DNA of 64,000 nt. Source: Leuctra nigra (taxonomy: Eukaryota > Arthropoda > Insecta > Plecoptera > Leuctridae). Both the position numbers and the translations under genes were made by a program. Shown here piece after piece: positions 58,009-64,000 of the stretch. The DNA lies in contig OW203765.1 of NCBI GenBank assembly GCA_934045905.1, positions 28,553,997 to 28,617,996 on the forward strand. Reading direction: 5' to 3'. The stretch's first letter is position 1. Each line of letters starts with the position of its first letter. The notes beneath the pieces were generated by a model. The model did no database searches, was not told the DNA's origin, and saw nothing but the letters and a program-made list of their open reading frames with translations.

Positions 58009-59720
58009 CAGATATCAGGAAACACTGTTGACAAGGCCACAGCCTAAACGGGTTAAGCGATCGATCTAAAATTTTTACCACGTGTGCACTTTTGGCGTCT
58101 AAGGTGCCTTTTGCTATAACCGGTTTTATGCCGCCATTTTGAAACCGGAAGTGACGTCATATCTCGAAAACGGCTGAACCGATCGAAACGAAATTTGCGC
58201 CAATCGATTCAGACGGTCATCTATATGAAACATCAATAGTCGAAATAGAAATGCACTATTACTAAAACCGGAAATGACGCCATAACAATGCCAAATCTGA
58301 CTAAAACCATCTCTTATAACAATAAATACATATTCAGAAGGCTTATAATGTTACATAACATTTAAGATACAGATATTAGGTGGCAGTGATGTCAGCCGCC
58401 ATTTTGAAAACTGGAAGTAATGCGATAACTCGAGAACAGTTGGACCGATTGGAACGATGCTTTCGCAATTCATCATGGAATATAATTTTAAGCTTACATT
58501 TAGCACCAAACACAATTCTTCTTAGCAACCAAACCACAAAGGCGTATTTTTTTAAAGGAATTATAGTCATTGGTGAAACAATGTTACAAGTTATAAGAAT
58601 AAACTGAAAAAAGGAGTGATATCCCCATAAAAAACACTCCGTGTAAAAATACCAGCCAAGTCTCTTTACTTTAAAAAAATTCAACACCGAAAAGGAGTGA
58701 TATCAAAAAAGGAGCCAAGTCAATGACATTTCCAAATATTTAATCGTATCTTTGAAATAAAAGTATAAACACCGAGAAATATACTTTACAAATGGACTTG
58801 GCGCATCGTTTTTTTAAAGACATCTTTCTATCCTAAAAGTGGAAAGAAATGTACAAGTTTAAGTACTTTTCCTCTTTCTATTAGAGCCATCAAGCTACTC
58901 AAGCTATGAATCAAGCTACTTTTAGTAATTGCTATTTTATAGTTTTGTCAATGGCGATAGAAGAAAGATTTCATGTTGTAATAGATAAGTGATATGGTAA
59001 AAGAATTAAATAACAAGGAAGTGCGCTCATATATATTCTTATAACACTGTTAATATGGTGATATTAGAAGGGTATCTTTTCATAATATGATCTTGACTCT
59101 GAGGGAAATCATGAAACGTTGTCAAATAAATTACTAACTATCTATAGAACACTATTATATATTTTTCAAGTGTAAAGTGTATAAAGTTAAAAATGTTAAA
59201 GAAATTCAATGTGCCGTCACTGTGTACTTCGTGAAATGTACTATTATAAATTGCGGATTAATAGAAATTTATTTCATGATGAGAAGGTATAACGCATGAG
59301 ACTTAATTAATATGTTGACCACGAAACAATATTACGAAGATATCTATTGTGTATTTATTACAAACATAGGCAACAAGTTTCATGTGTACATATTCAAATA
59401 GAAAATTATTTACAGTAGGTATATATAATATGTAATTGAAAGATGTGTCCCTATTATGATAAAAGTTCTTAATGACGGTTGTATATAAATGGCATATTAC
59501 GCTTATGAATAGAAAAATGTCTTTAAAAAAACGATGCGCCAAGTCCTTTTGTAAAGTATATTTCTCGGTGTTTATACTTTTATTTCAAAGATACGATTAA
59601 ATATTTGGAAATGTCATTGACTTGGCTCCTTTTTTGATATCACTCCTTTTCGGTGTTGAATTTTTTTAAAGTAAAGAGACTTGGCTGGTATTTTTACACG
59701 GAGTGTTTTTTATGGGGATA
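57665..59720 (+). mobile_element. Dispersed element family Y, copy B with 210-bp terminal inverted repeats
   Basis: The left region (GGAGCGGTCGCTCCAC, CAACATGGCATTTTCGGCCT, CTCACATTGTTGCGAAATAT) matches 23,575-23,800. The right part is bounded by inverted repeats at 58,620-58,833 and 59,509-59,720 that begin TATCCCCATAAAAAACACTC and are nearly perfect inverse copies; the 675 bases between them are A+T-rich without an ORF. Two related GCCGCCATTTTGAAA segments (58,128 and 58,393) lie upstream. Confidence 0.8.
57965..58007 (+). repeat. (TGA)n microsatellite
   Basis: About 14 uninterrupted trinucleotide units inside family Y copy B. Confidence 0.97.
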
Positions 59721-60301
59721 AGAATGACAGGGCAAATAGACTCTATTTGTTCATTGTCAACTTTTAGCCCGGGGCGCAATATGTAAATTCTATTCATAGC
59801 AAATTACTATAACATCCTGTCGCAAATATTTGAATATAATACCTTGATTACCATTATCAATGAGACGTTATGTAATCTTAATTAATCCAAGATGGTGACG
59901 TATGTAGCATGTTTGTTCGCTTCTAATCACTGTTTATAAAGGTTTATTAGTTTATGCAGTAGCTCATAGCTCCTGTTGACGCAATGGCTTATGGTTATTT
60001 CCAGCAGAGCTGTTCGTGATATAAATTAAACAGCAATTTGCTATGCACAATGTTTGATCATTACTTTGATCTCTGCTGCGAATAGTTTGTGCATTGGCGA
60101 GGTCAAAGAGAATTGAGGGCTGTCCAAAGTTGAATTTAATTGACTTGTTGATTAAAGTTTTAACTCTTGGCTGCGCTTTATTAGAGGAGCATATTGATGC
60201 ATGCATTTCAACTTTGTTTTGCTCCTAGTGCTTTCAAAGGAAGCTACGCGTTTTTTTAAACTTCAAAGTTCAAAGAGCTGTGCAGTTTGAAAAAAAATTT
60301 G
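59721..60301. other. No gene seen
   Basis: A+T-rich; nothing supportable. Confidence 0.45.
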
Positions 60302-60548
60302 AAATGCAGTTTGAAATATGCAGCCAGGTATTTTTTTAAAATAATACACAGGGGAAAGCGGGAAAATCTGATATTATTTTAAAAATGCAGCACCAAGGAA
60401 TAAAAAGGATATATTCTCTGAAAACCTTTTTTAAAATATATCCTTTTTATTCCCTGGTGCTGCATTTTAAAAATAATATCAGATTTTCCAGCTTTCCCGT
60501 GTGTATTATTTTAAAAAAATACCTAGCTGCATATTTCAAACTGCATTT
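60302..60548. mobile_element. Long hairpin MITE, about 247 bp
   Basis: AAATGCAGTTTGAAATATGC, AGGTATTTTTTTAAAATAAT, AAAATCTGATATTATTTT, AATGCAGCACCA, GGAATAAAAAGGATATA are mirrored in inverse order to CTGCATTT at 60,541-60,548; the loop is near 60,425. Confidence 0.92.
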
Positions 60549-61070
60549 TCTCATGCTACAATCATGGCTCATGATGGGCCATGGCATTAGTATTTATTCA
60601 GTACCTGGAATATAACTCCAGACGACACTCAGCGCAACCATAAAATAATCGAGTGTTTATTCTTCTATTATTTGAATGTTTGAATGAATTCCCGCCGGTC
60701 ATCTTAGCCAATCTCTTCTTTATTCTGTGAAACTTGAAGTGTCGGACGTGTCCTGGTCCAAAAAGAGAAGTCAAAGCAAAGTATGTTGCTTGCCCTCTAG
60801 GTTGACCCGCACACTGATTTCACTTCATCATTCGGTGAATTATATTCCTAGATTGTCTTCAATATTTTGTCACTCATTTACATTTATTTCCTTTCTAAAA
60901 GGCATCTTCATCAACTCTTCAGTTCTCTATTATGGATGTCCAAAATAATTTGTTAATTGTAATTTTGCATTACGTATCGAAGTATTTCGACAAGTGAGAG
61001 ATCAATGCTTCGAGCCAGATATTTTTCACATCACACAAATCCCTTCATTTCACGAAATAAAAACATCTGC
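60549..61070. other. No gene seen
   Basis: A 73-codon frame at 60,727-60,948 is unsupported. Confidence 0.4.
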
Positions 61071-61820
61071 ACCACAAGAGAAAAAGATTAGAATCCATAT
61101 AAAATGGCTCCATACAGCTCTCATTCATAGCAACTACAAATTTAAATGATTTTTCCACCGTTAGGACCCTAGCCTAAATTTTGACAAAATCTTTTAAATT
61201 TGCAGCTGTATTGGCTGCATAACATAGCTGAGATGTCGGGAAAATTCTTGCAATTCTTATTATTTTTGTCCTAGTCAGGTAAACTCTATGGCTGATTTAT
61301 TTCTTCAAAACAATACAAATAACGTATCAAACAAGGGCGTATTCAGGGAGGGGGGGGGGGGGGGGGGGCGAGGGGGCGCCCCCCCCCCCCCCCCCCGAAA
61401 TCGGGATTTCATCTAAGAATATAAGAACATTTAAAATAATATGTGAAAAACACTGAAAAAGGACAAAAACGTTCCAAAATGGTTAGAATTGAGTTAAAAT
61501 TCCAACAAATTTCCGGTGCAATGCGCCCTGGACTTGCATACTATCCTAATGAGTTCAACAAATTTACTATTCCCTCTAGACTAATTTTTGGATATTTTGT
61601 AATATAATTCCCCAAAATAGCTATTCACTGCGATTCAAAATTTCTGAATGACCTTGATCCAAAATTTTCTCGGGGCTATGCCCCCGAACCCCCCATTATG
61701 CGCTGCGATTTGTCAAAATATTAGTAATGTCCAGCCACCCCCCGAAATTTCATCCTGGATACGCCCTTGGTAGCAAATGAGCATTTTTTGTGTCGATTCT
61801 ATTCCCCTTCTGTCGTGGTA
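61071..61820. mobile_element. MITE family W copy interrupted by a hAT-like element
   Basis: Left terminus ACCACAAGAGAAAAAGATTA, GAATCCATATAAAATGGC. Right terminus, read on the minus strand, TACCACGACAGAAGGGGAAT, AGAATCGACACAAAAAATGC. Removing 61,332-61,769 leaves a normal short copy of about 310 bp. Confidence 0.65.
61332..61769. mobile_element. Nonautonomous hAT-like element with G and C runs, 438 bp
   Basis: Terminal inverted repeats CAAGGGCGTAT(T/C)CAGG and an 8-bp target duplication with one mismatch (GTATCAAA at 61,324-61,331, GTAGCAAA at 61,770-61,777). Just inside the left end are 19 G (61,350-61,368) and 18 C (61,379-61,396), which can pair into a GC hairpin. Confidence 0.78.
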
Positions 61821-61848
61821 TGTGATAGAATCTGCATGGGACATGTTT

Positions 61849-62176
61849 GTCCAGGAGGCCAAGTCTTGAAACTTACGCCTTCAGGACGCAAACGCTCTCG
61901 GACGTCATAAAGTCCCATTTACTGTAAGAATGATGACCTTGAAATCTACCTTTAACTGTTTAGCTTAATTTTGAATAAGGGTTTATGGCTGTATAATATC
62001 TGTAATAATAATTATAATGTTAATAAATTGTTTCCAATAGATTGCTGGATGGCAATCAAATAAGTGGCTTGACTTTATGTTTCAATGTCGATCACTCTTA
62101 CAGTAAATGGGACTTTATGACGTCCGAGAGCGTTTGCGTCCTGAAGGCGTAAGTTTCAAGACTTGGCCTCCAGGAC
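61849..62176. mobile_element. Inverted-repeat element, 328 bp
   Basis: Arms of about 83 bp at 61,849-61,931 and 62,094-62,176 are near-perfect inverse copies (for example GGACGCAAACGCTCTCGGAC and its inverse), separated by about 160 bases of A+T-rich DNA. Confidence 0.9.
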
Positions 62177-62460
62177 GTTTGGTCACCCCTGGACTATTAC
62201 CAGCACTGGAAAGGTGTTTGGGTTTCAGTCGCGAGTGTAATTGTGGAATAATAAGTCGTGAACGGCGACACTTTCACTGCAAGCCGCGTCTTCTTCGCGA
62301 CTTGCGTCTTAGCAACACAGTCACAGATGACCTGGCGCCAGTGCACGGTCAAGCGCCACACTCGAGCATATGATGAGACGTGTTACGCAACTGGGGGTAT
62401 TCGTTGTGGCGAGAAGGGGTTGGGATTTGAAAGAGGACAGGACCGATATTTTAGACGATT
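62177..62460. other. CpG-rich stretch, no gene called
   Basis: GC-rich DNA (GGCGACAC, GCCGCGTC, CTGGCGCCAG) with two overlapping plus frames, neither with a domain. It may be regulatory. Confidence 0.3.
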
Positions 62461-62510
62461 CCATAAAATATCTGAGTGGCTCTGGTTTCTGAAATAATTC
62501 GCATACCTAC

Positions 62511-62683
62511 AGTTTGTTTTTCTTATGTTTGAACTCTCTACAGACGGAGCCACCGTCAGTTGTTCTGTAAGGCCGAGAAAGACAACATTGCAAGGTGAGC
62601 GCGCAATGAAGTCTTTCTCGGCCTAGCAGAACAACTGACTGTGGCTCCATCTGGTGAGAGTTCATACATAAGAAAAACAAACT
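62511..62683. mobile_element. MITE family T, copy 2, 173 bp
   Basis: Differs from 52,308-52,480 at only about six positions. Ends AGTTTGTTTTTCTTATG and CATAAGAAAAACAAACT. Confidence 0.92.
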
Positions 62684-62821
62684 CTAGGTCGGTGGAAATC
62701 AAACAGCAAGTGCAAGCATCAAACATTTTCTTAGAAACCAGAGCCTCTCTGATACTTTATGGAATCGTCTATTTGCAATTAGGTATTACTGATTTTGAGG
62801 ACGATCTGAGGATTAATGTTA

Positions 62822-62860
62822 GAAAGGAGGCGGTCGTGGCCTGTTAGTGGGGAACATTAG
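62822..62860 (-). mobile_element. tRNA-SINE fragment
   Basis: AAAGGAGGCGGTCGTGGCCT, GTTAGTGGGGAACA is the central SINE segment only. Confidence 0.55.
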
Positions 62861-63524
62861 AATAATTTATATTTTGATTGTGCAGCAGTGATTAGTTTTT
62901 AGCAGTGATCTTCGGTCTATTGATCACAACATTTTGAATTTTACGTTGCTTATAGGTGGTTCAGTATGGACGAATATAGATGAGAAAAAATCTTACCAGA
63001 TTTCCACTAATCCCATGTTTTGGCGTTTTAGCGCGATTTCAGAATCTTCCAATGAATACTAACTTTCTGTTGACAACCGTTAGTAAGGAAATTTTTACCA
63101 CATACTCACTCTCAAACCAATGGAGTTTATGTGTATTTTGTTGTCAATTATCGTCTTTTAAATTACATATTTTTTATTTTAAACTTTAATTACACAATAT
63201 TTTAAATTCGTCACATAATGAAACATTGAAACCTTTTAAAAACTACAAAAAAGTAAAAAATGTAATGGCTTTCTTTTGTCTGCTTACATCAATTAACCTT
63301 GTTCAAGGTGTGATAAGTCCTTGGAATCGTTTACATCTCACAGCATCCAGTCTGGAGCTGGGATTAGGGGCGCTGTTATCCTTCGAGTCAACATCCAAAT
63401 GACAACAAACCCCAGACATCTGGCCGTTCCATTCCCAGTGTAGACATTAGGATAACTAACACTCCGGTTAGACCCATAACGCGGGAACTGAAGATTAGCT
63501 GTCCCAGGGTTGCTTTTTACACAG
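62861..63524. other. No gene supported
   Basis: A+T-rich to 63,300, then slightly GC-richer. The minus frame at 63,338-63,574 continues into the duplication below but has no supporting feature. Confidence 0.4.
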
Positions 63525-63713
63525 TTCACGGTACTCGGGACGTACGAGCGTTGTGGTTGTGGAAGGGATGTCACTGGTGTTCCGATGATGGAGTACTACG
63601 TTCAAGATGTTGATTTTTTCTAAGTTCACGGTATTCGGGACGTACGGGCGTTGTGTGTTGGAAGGGACGTCACTGGTGTTCCGATGATGTAGTACTACGA
63701 CAAGATGTTGGAG
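63525..63713. repeat. Tandem duplication, period about 98 bp
   Basis: GTTCACGGTA(C/T)TCGGGACGT, ACG(A/G)GCGTTGTG, GTCACTGGTGTTCCGATGAT occur twice. On the minus strand each unit can encode VLHHRNTSD(V/I)PS, but a length difference shifts the frame in one copy. Confidence 0.8.
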
Positions 63714-64000
63714 GTTGTAAAGTGGTGACTGAGTTATGTTCGGCATTTTTGCGCTTTTTTTGGGTTTAGCAGATGTGAACTAGATATGTGTTAGGGAATT
63801 TGGCAATATTGGCAGATGTTTAAGTTTTTTTGTATGCATTTGCTCTCTATGGAATAAGTAGAATTGTTATTGTTTGGTTACTCAAGGGTATAGCCTCTTC
63901 CCCCATATATCTCCTCGGTATATCTTGATCGTTACATAAATTAAACATTGAAAAATATTGGTATAGCGTAATTTTCTCAACATTTTAATTTAAATTGTCA
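63714..64000. other. Nothing recognised
   Basis: A+T-rich DNA to the window end. Confidence 0.5.

Overview
The window is eukaryotic nuclear DNA, most likely from an insect. It is about 65% A+T, has spliced-gene architecture (GT/AG junctions, a TATA box, AATAAA signals), tRNA-derived SINEs, many hairpin MITEs, hAT-type elements, a non-LTR retrotransposon remnant, microsatellites and a short satellite array. The repeat flavour recalls hemipteran (planthopper-like) genomes, but that is an impression and I cannot place the species.

Genes are sparse. The best supported is on the minus strand at about 21.37-23.48 kb: a TATA box, a 5' UTR exon, an exon encoding a signal peptide plus 21 tandem 8-9-residue repeats (consensus PQGTNGNNA), a 904-bp intron, and a last exon encoding a four-cysteine tail, then an AATAAA 59 bp after the stop. 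The joined reading frame gives a secreted protein of 294 residues with no family I recognise. Three weaker gene parts are a candidate C-terminal exon at 1-135 (+), a candidate terminal exon of another small secreted protein at 36,538-36,863 (-), and a candidate promoter with first exon at about 37.3-37.76 kb (+), whose short coding start runs into a consensus splice donor.

Most of the rest is layered mobile DNA. Mapped here are a tRNA-derived SINE family (two full copies with target-site duplications and about nine fragments), a GC-rich retroposon with two copies in opposite orientation and 14-bp duplications, a nonautonomous hAT element inside a SINE, a second hAT-like element carrying long G and C runs inside a MITE, two inverted foldback elements framing a 1-kb segment, and about ten hairpin MITE families. 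An 83-bp satellite array lies at 52.98-54.45 kb, a 41-bp minisatellite at 11.34-11.78 kb and (CT)81 at 30.05 kb.

The least expected signal is compositional. At about 15 places the plus strand switches, over a few hundred bases and always in the same direction, from C/A-rich (C far above G) to G/T-rich (G far above C). The turning point is often CpG-rich and sometimes carries the palindrome TCACGTGA, which is itself enriched (8 exact copies against fewer than one expected from composition). Such switches would fit divergent transcription from enhancers or promoters, or replication initiation sites. They cluster between 39 and 56 kb, downstream of the candidate first exon at 37.7 kb, so that region may be a long regulatory intron or intergenic landscape.
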